DNA of 64,000 nucleotides from Stenotrophomonas maltophilia (GCF_006970445.1 NZ_CP033877.1:690750-754749); one strand, 5' to 3'; shown: positions 15,775 through 25,941, counted from the first letter of the stretch. Notes: generated by a model from the letters alone, not told the origin. Numbers and translations: made by a program.

Positions 15775-17458
15775 TGAAGGTCGACCATGCCGGCTGGCGC
15801 AGGATGTTGCCGTTGCTGTCCAGGAACAGGGTGCCGGTCGCACCATCCAGGCCGCCTTCGTTGGACAGCTTGTCCAGATAGGCGGTGATCTTCCAGGCGT
15901 CGGCACCGAAGGCGAACAAGCGGCCGGCCGCACCGCGTGCGCTCGGCAGGGTGCTGGCCACCTGGCTGGCCGACGGCAGGCCGGACACGCTGCGTACGTT
16001 CCAGGCTTCATTCGGGTAGACGATGCCGTCCAGCGCCACGTCTTCTTCCACCTTGCCGCTGCCGACAGTCAGCTGCGAGGTGCCGACGCGGGTCGCGCCA
16101 CCGGCACCGGCCAGCGCCAGCTGCGGCGCCAGAAGGCGGGCCTGCGGCGCACGCACGGCGAGGAACACGGCATCGACCTGGCCGGCATTGCGCACCTGGG
16201 CGCCGATGTCGCCCACCGCATCGCTGACGCCGACGGTCGCCACCACCTGGCCACCGCGCTGCGCGAAGCGCTGGGCGAAGGCGGCGGCGGAACGGCGGCC
16301 GGTGTCGTCATTGCTGTTGATAACCAGCGCGCGGTTGCGCTCGCGGCCACGCAGGTACTCGGCGGCGACGATGCCGTCATCTTCTGGTGCCAGCGAGAAG
16401 CCAGCGCTGCCGGCCGGCGGTGCGTCCTTGCCGCGGTTCAGGGCCAGCACCGGCACCTGCAGCTGCTGGCGGCCGTACACCGCGTCCACTTCGTCGCGGC
16501 CCAGCGGGCCGACCACGAAGTCGGCACCGGAGGCGACGGCCTTGTCATAGGCAGCGAGGGCACCGGCCGGAGTGCCGGCGGTGTCGAAGAAGTTGATGTC
16601 CGGGCGGCGGCGGCTTTCACCGTAGTAGGCGCTCAACAGACCATCGCGCACCGGCTGCGCGGCGGTGGCCAGGCGGCCACTGAGCGGCAGCAGCACGGCC
16701 AGCTTGGCCGGCGGGCGGTAACCGTCGCTCATCGCCGGCGGGCGCTTGCTGGTGTCGAACTGGGCGGCACCATCGCGGTCGAACGGGCGCGGCAGCGGCA
16801 GGCCGCGTGCGATCAGTGCACGGCCGGCGAAGTTGTACAGCGGGTCGTTGGCCGGCAGGGCGGCGGCACGGCTGCGCAGGGTGGCGTCGTCGAGGGTGCC
16901 GAGCAGGCCGGCAATGGCGGCCTGGTTCTCGCTGCGGGCACTGCCGGTCAGGCTGGCATGGGCGCGGGCGCGCTCGGTGGCGGCGCCGAAGGCATCGCCG
17001 GTGCCCTGCAGGGCACTGGCGCGGGCCAGGTACCAGCGCGTACGCAACGCCGGCAGCACGTTGTCGCCGTGGTCCTTCAGCAGGGCCAGTGCCTGCGCCG
17101 GCTGCTTGTCGGCCAGGGCCAGCTCGGCATTGGTCAACTGGTAGCGCTGCAGGCTGGCGCCAGACAGCTGGCGTGCGGTGAGCTGGCCGAGCAGGCTGCG
17201 CGCGCGGGCGCTGTCACCGGCCAGGTGCCAGGCCCAGGCCGCATCGGCCAGCGCGTTGCTGCGGGCGCCGCCGCGCAGGGTGGCGGCCAGGCCTTCCAGC
17301 TGCAGCGCGGCGTCGCGCGGCTTGCCCTGTTCGATCAGCGCCAGCGCCTGGCTCTGGGCCGGCGAATCGGGCGTGCTGGTCAGGCTGGTGGTGGCACAAC
17401 CGGCCAGCAGCATCAGCGACAACGACAGGGCGGAGATCCGTGCGGCGGGCTTGTTCAT
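15737..17458 (-). CDS. lpoA: LpoA-type penicillin-binding protein activator lipoprotein
   Basis: A 573-residue outer-membrane lipoprotein that in enterobacteria stimulates PBP1a. The signal ends in the lipobox LMLLAGC (about residues 15-21). The N-terminal half (to about 230) is alanine-rich and helical, of TPR-like type, with repeated [22 protein letters not shown] helices. The C-terminal half is a periplasmic-binding-protein fold: [54 protein letters not shown] and [15 protein letters not shown]. The second ATG is chosen because it puts the lipobox at normal distance. It is divergent from rsmI and precedes yraN. Confidence 0.92.
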   Translation of the reverse strand: MNKPAARISALSLSLMLLAGCATTSLTSTPDSPAQSQALALIEQGKPRDAALQLEGLAATLRGGARSNALADAAWAWHLAGDSARARSLLGQLTARQLSGASLQRYQLTNAELALADKQPAQALALLKDHGDNVLPALRTRWYLARASALQGTGDAFGAATERARAHASLTGSARSENQAAIAGLLGTLDDATLRSRAAALPANDPLYNFAGRALIARGLPLPRPFDRDGAAQFDTSKRPPAMSDGYRPPAKLAVLLPLSGRLATAAQPVRDGLLSAYYGESRRRPDINFFDTAGTPAGALAAYDKAVASGADFVVGPLGRDEVDAVYGRQQLQVPVLALNRGKDAPPAGSAGFSLAPEDDGIVAAEYLRGRERNRALVINSNDDTGRRSAAAFAQRFAQRGGQVVATVGVSDAVGDIGAQVRNAGQVDAVFLAVRAPQARLLAPQLALAGAGGATRVGTSQLTVGSGKVEEDVALDGIVYPNEAWNVRSVSGLPSASQVASTLPSARGAAGRLFAFGADAWKITAYLDKLSNEGGLDGATGTLFLDSNGNILRQPAWSTFNGGRPMPIVGGR

Positions 17459-17539
17459 GATCGGGTCCATGCGATGAGGGCAGCGGCCTTGGCCGGGTAC
17501 ACGCTACGATTCTACCCTTGCCCCGTGAGTACCGCTGAA

Positions 17540-18358
17540 ATGAGTGTCCCAACCCTGTACGTCGTCGCCACCCCGATCGGCAACCTGGCCGATCTGAGCC
17601 CGCGCGCGCAGGAGGTGCTGCGTTCGGTGGCGGCCATCTGTGCCGAGGACACCCGCCGCAGCGGCCAGCTGCTGTCCCATTTCGGCATCCAGCAACCGCT
17701 GGTGGCCCTGCACGAACACAATGAAGACGCCCTCGCGCAGCGCCTGGTTTCGCGCCTGCAGGCCGGCGAGTCGCTGGCACTGGTCAGTGATGCCGGCACC
17801 CCGCTGGTCAGTGATCCCGGTTTCCGGCTGGTGCGTGCCGCGCGCGCGGCGGGTATCAAGGTCAGCCCGATTCCCGGTGCCTGTGCCGCCATCGCCGCGC
17901 TGAGCGTGGCCGGCCTGCCCAGCGACCGTTTCAGTTTCGAGGGTTTCCTGCCGGCCAAGGCCAGCGGCCGCCGCGACCGGCTGCAGACGCTGGCCGGCGA
18001 AGTGCGCACGATGGTGTTCTACGAATCCTCGCACCGCATTGCCGAATCGCTGGCCGACATGGCGGCGATCTTCGGTGGCGAACGCCCGGCGGTGCTCGCC
18101 CGCGAGCTGACCAAGCTGTTCGAGACCGTGCTCGATGGCGACCTGGCCGGCTTGTTGGCCAAGGTGGAAGCCGACGACAACCAGCGCAAGGGCGAGTTCG
18201 TGGTGATGGTGCAGGGCGCGGGTGATGATGAAGAAGCGCAGCTGGCCCATGGCCGCCGCGTGTACGCCAAACTGAGTGAGCACCTGCCGCCGTCGACCGC
18301 CGCCAAGCTGGCCGCCGAGTTGACCGGCGCACCGCGCAAGGCGTTGTACGGCAGTTGA
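17540..18358 (+). CDS. rsmI: 16S rRNA (cytidine-1402-2'-O)-methyltransferase RsmI
   Basis: Methylates the ribose of C1402 in the decoding centre of 16S rRNA using SAM. The 272-residue tetrapyrrole-methylase-fold protein has LYVVATPIGNLADLSPRA, the CAEDTRRSGQLLSHFGI block, ALVSDAGTPLVSDPGF, PGACAAIAALSVAGLP, FEGFLPAK and the basic C-terminal KLAAELTGAPRKALY. An in-frame GTG 15 bases upstream is an alternative start. It is divergent from lpoA with about 80 bases between the starts. Confidence 0.95.
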   Translation: MSVPTLYVVATPIGNLADLSPRAQEVLRSVAAICAEDTRRSGQLLSHFGIQQPLVALHEHNEDALAQRLVSRLQAGESLALVSDAGTPLVSDPGFRLVRAARAAGIKVSPIPGACAAIAALSVAGLPSDRFSFEGFLPAKASGRRDRLQTLAGEVRTMVFYESSHRIAESLADMAAIFGGERPAVLARELTKLFETVLDGDLAGLLAKVEADDNQRKGEFVVMVQGAGDDEEAQLAHGRRVYAKLSEHLPPSTAAKLAAELTGAPRKALYGS

Positions 18359-18496
18359 TCGATCGTGCGGACCAAGGTTCGCACCCACCAAAGCGGAATC
18401 CGCACCCACCGGAGTAGCGGAACCGGTAGATCCACGTCTGCATGGACGGATGAACCGGATGCCGCGATCAGCACGGCAGGAAGGGCGTGCGTACGC

Positions 18497-18502
18497 TAGA
18501 AT
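18497..18502 (+). promoter_or_regulatory. Putative -10 box of rnpB
   Basis: TAGAAT lies 8-9 bases before the first paired base of RNase P RNA, as expected for a sigma-70 -10 element. The -35 region is weak. Confidence 0.55.
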
Positions 18503-18510
18503 ATGCGCTG

Positions 18511-18863
18511 GCGGAGCCGGCCAGACAGTCGCGTCATCCCTTCGGGGGTGCCGAGGAAAGTCCGGGCTCCATAGGGCAAGGTGCCAGGTAACGCCTGGGC
18601 GGCGCAAGCCGACGGAAAGTGCAACAGAAAGATACCGCCTACGTCTTCTTCGGAAGGCCGGTAAGGGTGAAATGGTGCGGTAAGAGCGCACCGCGAGTCT
18701 GGCAACAGACCGGCACGGCAAACCCCACCTGGAGCAAGACCAAATAGGGATCCTTTGGCGCGGCCCGCGTTGGATCCGGGTAGGTTGCTTGAGCGTTGCG
18801 GTGACGTAACGCCTAGAGGAATGACTGTCCACGACAGAACCCGGCTTATCGGCCGGCTCCGCC
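18511..18863 (+). ncRNA. rnpB: RNase P RNA (bacterial type A)
   Basis: The catalytic RNA that trims tRNA 5' ends. The ends pair as P1 (GCGGAGCCGGCC at 18511 with GGCCGGCTCCGC at 18851). Inside are the universal blocks GAGGAAAGTCCGGGCTCC (CR-I), ACGGAAAGTGCAACAGAAAG, the TAAGGGTGAAA segment, GGCAAACCCCACCTGGAGCA and AGAGGAATGACTGTCCACGA, then ACAGAACCCGGCTTAT (CR-V). The length of about 353 bases is normal for class A. A pyrimidine run follows the 3' end. Confidence 0.97.
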
Positions 18864-18873
18864 TCTTTCTTCT

Positions 18874-18943
18874 TCCACGCATGGCGTGGATCTACCGTGA
18901 TTGCGGGGTCGGATCCCTTTCCGGAGGAAAGGGATCCGACCCC
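18874..18943. repeat. ATCCACGCC-type and GGGGTCGGATCC-type palindromes
   Basis: First a TCCACGCATGGCGTGGATC hairpin with TCTACC tail (18874-18895, the mirror of a GTAGATCCACGCC head). Then a perfect 18-bp stem (18905-18922 with 18926-18943) of the GGGGTCGGATCCCTTTCC family. The pair sits between rnpB and the converging DM13 gene. Confidence 0.85.
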
Positions 18944-18952
18944 ATGCCCTGA

Positions 18953-19432
18953 TCAACCCGGCGTGCGGTACTGCCCAGCGGAAATGAACTGCGAGAAGCG
19001 CTCGCACCACACCACCACCGTGGTGTAGTCGTCCACGTCCACGTTCGCCGGCACGTCCACCAGGAAGCGGTTGAAGCTCTTCACCTCGCCGATGCGCTGG
19101 GCCTGCGCCTTGACCTTCAGGAAGTCGGCCTTGTTGTCGACGAAGTCGCGGACCAGGTAGACCTTGTAATCCGGGCCCGGTCCCATCTTGCCGTCGAAGG
19201 CAACCTGGGTGGCGCTGACGCTGACCTTGCCTTCGGCCCAGTGCACCGCGTCGCTGCCTTTGAGGTCGCGGCGGAAGGTGGTGCGGTAGGTGGCGTCGTT
19301 CATTGCGGCCTGCACCTGCGCGACCGGCGGGTCATCGGGGGCGATCAGAATGGGTAGGAGGTAGACGCCCAGGCCGAAGCCAAGGCCGAGGGTGAGCAGG
19401 TGGGTGGCGAGCAGGATGAGGATGCGGCGCAT
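18953..19432 (-). CDS. DM13 domain membrane-anchored protein
   Basis: A 159-residue protein with one N-terminal membrane segment (about residues 4-30, LILLATHLLTLGLGFGLGVYL) and a periplasmic DM13 domain. The latter shows VHWAEGKVSVSATQVAFDG, DYKVYLVRDF, FNRFLVDVPANVDVDDY and TTVVVWCERFSQFISAGQY, the conserved C-terminal cysteine motif. DM13 has been suggested to bind a redox cofactor, but its job is not established. The ATG at 19432 is backed by an AAGGAGG site; the longer frame above it is a repeat-free proline-rich stretch unlikely to be translated. It converges on rnpB. Confidence 0.88.
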   Translation of the reverse strand: MRRILILLATHLLTLGLGFGLGVYLLPILIAPDDPPVAQVQAAMNDATYRTTFRRDLKGSDAVHWAEGKVSVSATQVAFDGKMGPGPDYKVYLVRDFVDNKADFLKVKAQAQRIGEVKSFNRFLVDVPANVDVDDYTTVVVWCERFSQFISAGQYRTPG

Positions 19433-19670
19433 GGGGCCTCCTTGGGGTTGCGGTCGATCGCGCGGCGGGGTGCCGGGCGCCACCACCCTGGGAGGTCAGG
19501 GGCGACATTTATAGACACAGTGCCGATTGCGAAAAGGACACAGTCGGGTGGCTGCGATGCCGAAACCCCTGTGGCGCGGACGGATCGTGGTCGCAGTTGG
19601 AAGCTGAATGACGTTTCAGGCCCGCTGCGATGACGACTGCCGTCGCGTGGATCGCGACAACGCGATGCCC

Positions 19671-19788
19671 GGTAGTGCCGGCCGCTGGCCGGCAACTTCA
19701 TGGCACATCCGAAGATCCAGAGGTTGCCGGCCAGCGGCCGGCACTACCCCGCTGGCAAGAAAATCCGCCCAGCGGCCGGCACGACCCG
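19671..19788. repeat. SMAG inverted dimer plus a degenerate unit
   Basis: Head GGTAGTGCCGGCCGCTGG at 19671 and mirror copy ending GGCACTACC at 19748; a degenerate third unit CAGCGGCCGGCACGACC follows to 19788. The remaining 240 bases of this 357-base gap (19433-19670) hold nothing I can identify. Confidence 0.85.
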
Positions 19789-19789
19789 G

Positions 19790-20566
19790 TCAGAAAATGA
19801 CGCGGCTCTGTCCGCTGGGGGCACCCTGTGGGCCGAAGCGACGTTCGTGGATCTCGCCGTGGCCGTCGGCGTCGATCAGCAGCACGGTGCTGGCGCGGGT
19901 GCCGTAGTCGTCGCCGCGGATGAAGGCCGGGCTCAGCCAGCGCTCGCGTTCCAGGCCGATGCCGGTGTCGGGCAGGTCGCTGTCGGCAGGGCGGTGTTCG
20001 TCGGCGAGGGCGTTCCAGAGTGGGGTCAGATCCCTTTCCCCTTGCGAAAGGGATCTGACCCCGTCTTCCTGCAGCCAGGCTTCAAGGGCAGCCATCAGCC
20101 GCCGGGTCTTCGGCCAGGGCGCGTCCAGCGCGCCGTTGGACATGCCGTGCACGCCCGGGCCGAGGGTCTGCCGTTCGGCGGGATGGTTGCCCAGGTACTC
20201 CAGGCTGTCGCTATCGGCCAGCAACAGGTTGAACGGGGCGTAGGCGCCAGCCACGGTCGCCAACCGGTCGATATGCACAGCGGCCGGGTCGCGGCCGCGC
20301 AGGAAGTCGGCCACCAGCGCGCCGCGTGACGGGCCGGTCTGGGCCGCCAGCGGATCGCGGACGTTGGTGACCACTGCCATCCGGCCCGAGGCGCCAACGC
20401 CGGCCCAGCCGCCGCCGGAGCGCAGGTCGCGCCCCCCGATGACGGACGTCTCATCCTGCCAGGGGGCTAGCGCCGCCGTCGGGCGGGCGTGGAACTCATC
20501 ACGGTTGCCGGTCATCACCAGTCGCCAACGCGGGTGGTGCATCCAGCCAAGAGCGAGCAGGCACAT
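19790..20566 (-). CDS. NRDE/TANGO2 family protein
   Basis: A 258-residue protein of the Ntn-hydrolase-like TANGO2 family. It begins MCLLALGW, with cysteine as second residue (the family's potential nucleophile), followed by WRLVMTGNRDEFHARPT (the NRDE motif), WAGVGASGRMAVVTNVRDP and GMSNGALDAPWPKTRR. Near residue 188 is an extra segment, GVRSLSQGERDLTP, encoded by a GGGGTC-type palindrome lodged in the gene. In eukaryotes the family is linked to heme or lipid handling; the bacterial role is not settled. The MCL start is required by the motif. It is divergent from the dcw cluster. Confidence 0.9.
   Translation of the reverse strand: MCLLALGWMHHPRWRLVMTGNRDEFHARPTAALAPWQDETSVIGGRDLRSGGGWAGVGASGRMAVVTNVRDPLAAQTGPSRGALVADFLRGRDPAAVHIDRLATVAGAYAPFNLLLADSDSLEYLGNHPAERQTLGPGVHGMSNGALDAPWPKTRRLMAALEAWLQEDGVRSLSQGERDLTPLWNALADEHRPADSDLPDTGIGLERERWLSPAFIRGDDYGTRASTVLLIDADGHGEIHERRFGPQGAPSGQSRVIF
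20023..20063. repeat. GGGGTCAGATCC palindrome inside the TANGO2-like gene
   Basis: A perfect 17-bp stem (20023-20039 with 20047-20063) with a seven-base loop, the same family as 5374-5414 and 18905-18943. It lies inside an open reading frame, adds about 14 residues and does not disrupt the frame. Confidence 0.88.
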
Positions 20567-20702
20567 GGCCTCATTGTGCACGGTTTGCGCAGTCCGGCGC
20601 CGTTTCCGGCCCGTTCTGGATGAATGCGCAGCCGATGTTTCACGCCCCGTCCACGCCCCTGAACTTCCGTTCAATCTCAAAAAATGAGACGGATCAGCAA
20701 CT

Positions 20703-20711
20703 TGTGGATAA
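20703..20711 (-). promoter_or_regulatory. Consensus DnaA box upstream of the dcw cluster
   Basis: TGTGGATAA reads TTATCCACA on the minus strand, the exact DnaA R1-type consensus. It lies about 80 bases before the mraZ promoter. One 9-mer match in 64 kb can be chance (about 0.5 expected), so the functional claim is tentative. Confidence 0.4.
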
Positions 20712-20781
20712 GCCTTGAACAATTCTCTAAAGGTTGTTGCAAGCCATTGATGCGGCTGGCGATTTCCCTGCTGAAAAGTTG

Positions 20782-20809
20782 TTGACAACCCTCGGCCCGC
20801 TGCTAAGGT
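20782..20809 (+). promoter_or_regulatory. Putative mraZ (dcw cluster) promoter
   Basis: A perfect -35 TTGACA at 20782-20787 and a -10-like TAAGGT at 20804-20809, 16 bases apart. It is about 80 bases before the mraZ start and just ahead of the repeated GTGGG-type operators. This is the best promoter candidate for the 15-gene division cluster. Confidence 0.6.
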
Positions 20810-20827
20810 GGGCATCAGAGGGAAATC

Positions 20828-20852
20828 CGGGTGTTTTGTGGGTTTTCGTGGT
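20828..20852 (+). promoter_or_regulatory. MraZ operator repeats
   Basis: Three pentamers at exact 10-base spacing: CGGGT (20828), GTGGG (20838) and GTGGT (20848). Direct GTGGG repeats at one helical turn are the known binding pattern of MraZ, which represses its own operon. A further GTGGG lies at 20808-20812. Confidence 0.65.
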
Positions 20853-20890
20853 TCAATGTTTCACCGGGCGAAGGACAAGGTGCAGGCGTC

Positions 20891-21337
20891 GTGTTCCAGG
20901 GCGAGACGGCCATCACAGTTGACGACAAAGGGCGCATGGCGGTTCCCACCGCTTACCGCGACCTCGTCGCGCGCGCCAGCAACAACCGTCTCGTGCTGAC
21001 CTACAACCCGTTCGAAGCCGGCTGCCTGTGGCTGTACGCAGAGTCGGAATGGGAGCGGGTCCGCGACGATGTGATGTCCAAGCCCAACACCCAGCGCGTC
21101 GTGCGCCTGTTGCAGCAGAAGCTGGTCGGCTCGGCCGCCCATCTGGAGCTGGACGGCAACGGTCGCATCAGCATCCCCGCCAGCCACCGCGGTGCGGTGG
21201 GCATTGAGAAGAAGGCGGTATTGCTCGGTATGGGCGACAAGTTCGAATTGTGGAGCGAGCAGGCGCATCGGGCCCTGATCCAGCAGACGTTGTCTGACGA
21301 GGATCTGGGTGATGGGTTGCTCGACCTGAAGTTGTGA
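20891..21337 (+). CDS. mraZ: Transcriptional regulator MraZ
   Basis: First gene of the dcw cluster; an AbrB-like-fold DNA-binding protein that forms rings and represses the cluster's promoter. The 148-residue product starts [20 protein letters not shown] and has the two MraZ repeats, each with a DxKGR core (DDKGRMAVP and DGNGRISIP). The family start before FQG places the initiation at GTG 20891; longer in-frame starts would read through the operators. Its stop overlaps a possible GTG start of rsmH. Confidence 0.94.
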   Translation: MFQGETAITVDDKGRMAVPTAYRDLVARASNNRLVLTYNPFEAGCLWLYAESEWERVRDDVMSKPNTQRVVRLLQQKLVGSAAHLELDGNGRISIPASHRGAVGIEKKAVLLGMGDKFELWSEQAHRALIQQTLSDEDLGDGLLDLKL

Positions 21338-21351
21338 GCCGGGGTGCCCGG

Positions 21352-22335
21352 ATGCGCCCAGAAGCGCAGGCCGGTCACCTTCCGGTGTCGCAGTCGCCGG
21401 CGGTGCACCTGCCGGTCCTGTACACCCAGGTCCTTGAAGGCCTGAGGGTGATCGAAAACGGACGTTATCTGGATGGCACGTTCGGTCGTGGCGGTCATGC
21501 ACGTGGCGTGCTTACCCAGCTCGGTCCCGAGGGGCGCCTGCTGGTCATGGACAAGGATCCGGAAGCCATTGCCGTTGCCGAGCGCGATTTCGCGCCGGAC
21601 CCGCGCGTGTCCATCTTCCGTGGCAGCTTTGCCCAGCTGCTGCAGTGGGATGCGACGGCCGAAGGCCTGGACGGCGTACTGTTCGACCTCGGTGTGTCGT
21701 CGCCGCAGCTGGATGTGGCCGAACGTGGCTTCAGCTTCGGCAAGGACGGCCCGCTGGACATGCGCATGGATCCGGATAGCGGTGAAAGCGCCGCGCAGTG
21801 GATCAACCGCGTCGAAGACCGCGAGATCGCCGACGTGCTGTGGACCTACGGCGAAGAGCGCCAGAGCCGGCGCATCGCGCGCGCCATCGTGGCCCGCCGC
21901 GAGAAGCAGCCGTTCACCCGTACCGCCGAACTGGCCGAGCTGATTAGCTCGGTGATGCCGCGCAGCAAGTCGGGATCCGATAAGAGCCGGATCCACCCGG
22001 CCACGCGCAGCTTCCAGGCCATCCGCATCCACATCAACCGTGAGCTGGCGGATCTGGAAGCCGGTCTCGATGCGGCGGTCGAACGACTCAAGCCCGGTGG
22101 CCGCCTGGCGGTGATCAGCTTCCATTCGCTGGAAGACCGCATCGTCAAGCAGTACATGAACCGCCTGGCCAAGGCGCCGCCGGCCAACCGCCGCCTGCCC
22201 GAGGCCGTTGCGTTCGTGCCGACGCTGGACCTGATCGGTGGGGCCATCAAGGCCACCGACGAAGAGCTGGCCGCCAACCCGCGTGCCCGCAGCGCCGTGC
22301 TGCGCGTGGCACAGAAGCGGGAGGCCGACGCATGA
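21352..22335 (+). CDS. rsmH: 16S rRNA (cytosine-1402-N4)-methyltransferase RsmH
   Basis: Methylates N4 of C1402 in 16S rRNA; interestingly rsmI, acting on the same nucleotide, is 3 kb upstream. The product of about 327 residues has [29 protein letters not shown] (SAM-binding loop), [37 protein letters not shown], the [15 protein letters not shown] block and [15 protein letters not shown]. Start is either ATG 21352 or GTG 21334, the latter overlapping the mraZ stop (GTGA). It overlaps ftsL by 4 bases. Confidence 0.95.
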   Translation: MRPEAQAGHLPVSQSPAVHLPVLYTQVLEGLRVIENGRYLDGTFGRGGHARGVLTQLGPEGRLLVMDKDPEAIAVAERDFAPDPRVSIFRGSFAQLLQWDATAEGLDGVLFDLGVSSPQLDVAERGFSFGKDGPLDMRMDPDSGESAAQWINRVEDREIADVLWTYGEERQSRRIARAIVARREKQPFTRTAELAELISSVMPRSKSGSDKSRIHPATRSFQAIRIHINRELADLEAGLDAAVERLKPGGRLAVISFHSLEDRIVKQYMNRLAKAPPANRRLPEAVAFVPTLDLIGGAIKATDEELAANPRARSAVLRVAQKREADA

Positions 22336-22595
22336 GCCGGCTGCTGCTGATCATCCTGCTGGCCTGCACCGTGGCCTCGGCGATCGGCGTCGTGTTCGTG
22401 CGTCACCGTCATCGGCAGACGTTCATCGAGCTGTCGCGCGCCGAGCGCATGCGCGATGACATCAACCTTGAATTCGGCCGCCTGCAGCTGGAGCAGGCGA
22501 CGCTGGCCGAGGCCAACCGCGTGGACCGTATTGCCCGCGAGAAGCTGGGCATGAAGTTCCCCGAGGCCGGTGACATCGTCGTGGTGCGCCCATGA
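22332..22595 (+). CDS. ftsL: Cell division protein FtsL
   Basis: An 87-residue bitopic protein that forms the FtsQLB complex in the septum. It has a single N-terminal membrane helix ([23 protein letters not shown]) and then a periplasmic coiled coil (about residues 35-65) ending in [20 protein letters not shown], a typical FtsL tail. Short and weakly conserved in general, but position between rsmH and ftsI leaves little doubt. ATGA overlaps at both ends. Confidence 0.93.
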   Translation: MSRLLLIILLACTVASAIGVVFVRHRHRQTFIELSRAERMRDDINLEFGRLQLEQATLAEANRVDRIAREKLGMKFPEAGDIVVVRP

Positions 22596-24436
22596 GCAAG
22601 ACCGGCCGCAACCGCCCGCGCAACGCCTTCAACCTGCGCCAGCGCCTGCGCTGGGTCGCGCTGGCGCTTGGCCTGTGCTCGGTGTCGCTGGTGGGGCGTG
22701 CGGCCTACGTGCAGATCATCAACAGCGACTTCTACCAGCGCCAGGGCGAGGCCCGTTACCTGCGCGAGCTGCCGATCAAGACCTCGCGCGGCATGATCAC
22801 CGACCGCAACGGCGAGCCGCTGGCGGTGTCCACGCCGGTTGCCTCGATCTGGGTCAACCCGCAGGACCTGCTGCGTTCGCCCGAGCGCATCCCGGAGCTG
22901 GCCCAGTCGGTCGGCATGTCGGTGGATGAGCTGAGCAGCCGCCTGTCGCAGAAGTCGGACAAGGAATTCATGTACCTGCGCCGCCGGATCAATCCGGACG
23001 AGGCAGAGAAGGTGGTCGCGCTGAAGATCCCGGGCGTGGCCGCGCAGCGCGAGTTCCGCCGCTTCTACCCGCAGGGCGAAGCGATGGCGCACGTGCTGGG
23101 CTTCACCAACATCGACGACCGCGGCCAGGAAGGCCTGGAACTGGCGTTCGACGAATGGCTGCGCGGCAAGGCCGGCGCCAAGCGGGTGATCCGCAACCGC
23201 AAGGGCGAGACGGTCGAGAGCGATCTGCTGCGCGCCGCCGAGCCGGGCAAGGACCTGACCCTCAGCATCGACCGCCGTATCCAGTACCTGGCCTTCAAGG
23301 AACTGCGCAACGCGCTGGTGGCCAACAAGGCGGCTGGCGGTTCGATGGTGATCATGGACGTGACCACCGGCGAGATCCTGGCCATGGTCAACCTGCCGAC
23401 CTATAACCCGAATTCGTTGACCGGCGCGATCCCCGATACGCGCCGCAACCGCGCGGTGACCGACCTGGTCGAGCCGGGTTCGACGATGAAGCCGCTGACC
23501 ATCGCCACCGCGCTGCAGGCCGGTGCGGTGACCAAGGACACCGTCATCGACACCAACCCGGGCTACATGACCCTGGGCCGCTTCACTATCCGCGACGTGC
23601 CGCGCAACAACGGTGTGCTGAACGTGACCGGCGTGATCACCCGCAGTTCGAACGTGGGTGCAGCCAAGGTTGCGGCGAAGATGCCGGACCAGACCTTCTA
23701 TGACGGCGTGCGCCGCTTCGGCTATGGCTCGGCGCCGCACAGCGGTTTTCCGGGTGAATCGGCCGGCGTGGTAATGCGCCCGGCGCGCTGGTCGGGCACC
23801 ACCAAGACCACGATGTCCTATGGCTACGGCCTGTCGGTCACGCCGCTGCAGATCGCCACTGCGTACTCGGCGCTGGCCAACGGCGGCCGCCTGATCGCGC
23901 CGACCTTCGTCAAGGGCCAGCGCAACGAAGGCCAGCAGATCATCGACGAGAACGTCGCCCGGCAGGTGGTGGCGATGATGGAAACGGTGGTCACCCAGGG
24001 CGGCGCCAAGCAGGCGGCGGTGCTGGGTTACCGCGTGGCCGGCAAGACCGGCACCGCGCGCAAGGCCGGCCCGGGCGGTTATGAGCGCGGCCATTACAAC
24101 GCGCTGTTTGCTGGCGTGGTGCCGGCCACCAACCCGCGTTTCGCCACCGTCATCGTCATCAACGACCCGCAGGCCGGCAAGTTCTACGGCGGCCTGGTGT
24201 CGGCGCCGGTCTACCACAACGTGATGGAAGGCACCCTGCGCCTGATGGACGTGCCGCTGGACGACCTGCAGTCGTGGCTGGCCGCACAGCAGTCGGGCAA
24301 GGTCGGCCATTCGGCGTCGATCCTGCCGGCGCCGCCGGCCGAGGCCGCGCTGCCGGTCGATGCCGCTGCCGAATTCGATGCTGCGCTGCCGAGCGCGCAA
24401 GCCCAGACGCCGCCCGCTACGGGAGGCACGCAATGA
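22592..24436 (+). CDS. ftsI: Septal peptidoglycan transpeptidase FtsI (PBP3)
   Basis: Class B penicillin-binding protein crosslinking septal peptidoglycan. The 614 residues include a basic cytoplasmic tip, one membrane helix (about 22-41), the dimerisation domain ([35 protein letters not shown]), and the transpeptidase domain with the three active-site motifs: STMK in [12 protein letters not shown] (about residue 298), SSN in [10 protein letters not shown] and KTG in [11 protein letters not shown]. The C-terminal extension is proline/alanine-rich and about 40 residues longer than the catalytic core needs. Overlaps ftsL and murE by 4 bases each. Confidence 0.96.
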   Translation: MSKTGRNRPRNAFNLRQRLRWVALALGLCSVSLVGRAAYVQIINSDFYQRQGEARYLRELPIKTSRGMITDRNGEPLAVSTPVASIWVNPQDLLRSPERIPELAQSVGMSVDELSSRLSQKSDKEFMYLRRRINPDEAEKVVALKIPGVAAQREFRRFYPQGEAMAHVLGFTNIDDRGQEGLELAFDEWLRGKAGAKRVIRNRKGETVESDLLRAAEPGKDLTLSIDRRIQYLAFKELRNALVANKAAGGSMVIMDVTTGEILAMVNLPTYNPNSLTGAIPDTRRNRAVTDLVEPGSTMKPLTIATALQAGAVTKDTVIDTNPGYMTLGRFTIRDVPRNNGVLNVTGVITRSSNVGAAKVAAKMPDQTFYDGVRRFGYGSAPHSGFPGESAGVVMRPARWSGTTKTTMSYGYGLSVTPLQIATAYSALANGGRLIAPTFVKGQRNEGQQIIDENVARQVVAMMETVVTQGGAKQAAVLGYRVAGKTGTARKAGPGGYERGHYNALFAGVVPATNPRFATVIVINDPQAGKFYGGLVSAPVYHNVMEGTLRLMDVPLDDLQSWLAAQQSGKVGHSASILPAPPAEAALPVDAAAEFDAALPSAQAQTPPATGGTQ

Positions 24437-25941
24437 GTCCTTCGATGTTGCTTTCGCAGTTGCTTCCGGACGTTGCCCTTGCAGGGCACGATCCCGTTCT
24501 GACCGGCCTGGTGCTGGACAGCCGTGCCGTGCGCCCCGGCAATGCCTTCGTTGCCATCGCCGGTTTCGGCGCGCACGGCCTGGGCTTTGTCGAGCAGGCA
24601 CGCGCCGCCGGTGCCAGCGCCATCCTGTTCGAACCGCCGGCGCCTGCCGAACTGCCGGCACCGGGCGATGCGATCGCCGTGCCGGGCCTGCGCGCACGCA
24701 TGGGTGCGATGGCCGACCAGTTCCATGGCGCACCGTCGCGGGCGATGGCGATGGTGGGCGTGACCGGCACCAACGGCAAGACCTCCACCGTGCAGCTGCT
24801 GGCCCAGGCCTGGCACCTGCTCGGAACGCCCAGTGGCAGTATCGGCACGTTGGGCGCCGGACTTTATGGTTCGGTTGAACCGACCGGCTTCACCACGCCG
24901 CTGGTGTTGCAGATGCATGCGCTGCTGGCGCAGCTGCGCGACGCCGGTGCGCGCGCGGTGGCGATGGAAGTCAGCTCGCATGCGCTGGACCAGGGCCGCG
25001 TGGACGCCGTGCACTACGACGTGGCGGTGTTCACCAACCTCACCCGCGACCATCTTGATTACCACGGCGACATGGCCAGCTACGGCGCGGCCAAGGCGCG
25101 GCTGTTCCATCGCCCGGGCCTGAAAGCGGCGGTGATCAATCTTGACGATGCCTTCGGTCGCCAGCTGTTCGCTGGCCTGCCGGCCGGCGTGCAGGCGATC
25201 GGCCTCAGTTCGCGTGGTGCCACCGACGCCAGCGTGCGCGCCGAGGCGCTGCAGCTGGATGGACGCGGCATTGCCTTCGAGCTGGTCATCGACGGCCAGC
25301 ATGCTGCGGTGCAGTCGCCGCTGCTGGGCCGCTTCAATGTGGACAACCTGCTGGCCGTGGCCGGTACCCTGCACGCGCAGGGCCAGCCGCTGCCGCGCAT
25401 CGCCGAAGTGCTGTCGGCACTGCAGCCGATCCGTGGCCGCATGAACCGCCTGGGTGGCGAAGACGGCCTGCCGACTGTGGTGGTTGATTACGCACACACT
25501 CCGGATGCCCTAGAACAGGCGCTGGACAGCCTGCATGGCCATCTGCACGGCGCGCTGTTCTGCGTGTTCGGCTGTGGTGGCGAGCGCGATACCGGCAAGC
25601 GCCCACAGATGGCGGCGATTGCCGAGCGCCTGGCCAATCAGGTCATCGTCACCGACGACAACCCGCGTGGCGAAGATGGCGACGTGATCGTGGCCGACAT
25701 CCTGGCCGGCTTCCAGAACGCCGATGCCGTGACCGTGCAGCGCAGCCGCGCGCGTGCGATCGGCCTGGCGGTGAAGCGTGCCGGTGCCGGCGACATCATC
25801 CTGATCGCCGGCAAGGGCCACGAGCCGTACCAGGAAGTGAATGGCGTGCGCCATGACTTCGACGACACCGAAGTGGCCGCGGCTGCACTGGCGGCCAAGG
25901 CCGGTGTGCTCAGCGCGCAGGCCGGGGAGGGCGCCGCATGA
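24433..25941 (+). CDS. murE: UDP-MurNAc-L-Ala-D-Glu:meso-diaminopimelate ligase
   Basis: Adds meso-diaminopimelate to the peptidoglycan precursor in the cytoplasm. The 502-residue product has the P-loop [52 protein letters not shown] and, decisively, DDNPRGED, in which DNPR marks specificity for diaminopimelate rather than lysine. The ATG at 24433 overlaps the ftsI stop, and the upstream in-frame extension is out of family. It overlaps murF by 4 bases. Confidence 0.96.
   Translation: MSPSMLLSQLLPDVALAGHDPVLTGLVLDSRAVRPGNAFVAIAGFGAHGLGFVEQARAAGASAILFEPPAPAELPAPGDAIAVPGLRARMGAMADQFHGAPSRAMAMVGVTGTNGKTSTVQLLAQAWHLLGTPSGSIGTLGAGLYGSVEPTGFTTPLVLQMHALLAQLRDAGARAVAMEVSSHALDQGRVDAVHYDVAVFTNLTRDHLDYHGDMASYGAAKARLFHRPGLKAAVINLDDAFGRQLFAGLPAGVQAIGLSSRGATDASVRAEALQLDGRGIAFELVIDGQHAAVQSPLLGRFNVDNLLAVAGTLHAQGQPLPRIAEVLSALQPIRGRMNRLGGEDGLPTVVVDYAHTPDALEQALDSLHGHLHGALFCVFGCGGERDTGKRPQMAAIAERLANQVIVTDDNPRGEDGDVIVADILAGFQNADAVTVQRSRARAIGLAVKRAGAGDIILIAGKGHEPYQEVNGVRHDFDDTEVAAAALAAKAGVLSAQAGEGAA

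Noticed and set aside
18359..18510. A degenerate class-2/3 repeat pair (GTGCGGACCAAGG, GGTAGATCCACG) before rnpB
   Set aside because: Too decayed to call as elements with confidence; arms pair poorly.
22409..24733. A 774-codon minus-strand frame
   Set aside because: Antisense to ftsI and part of murE; no start site, no recognisable domain.
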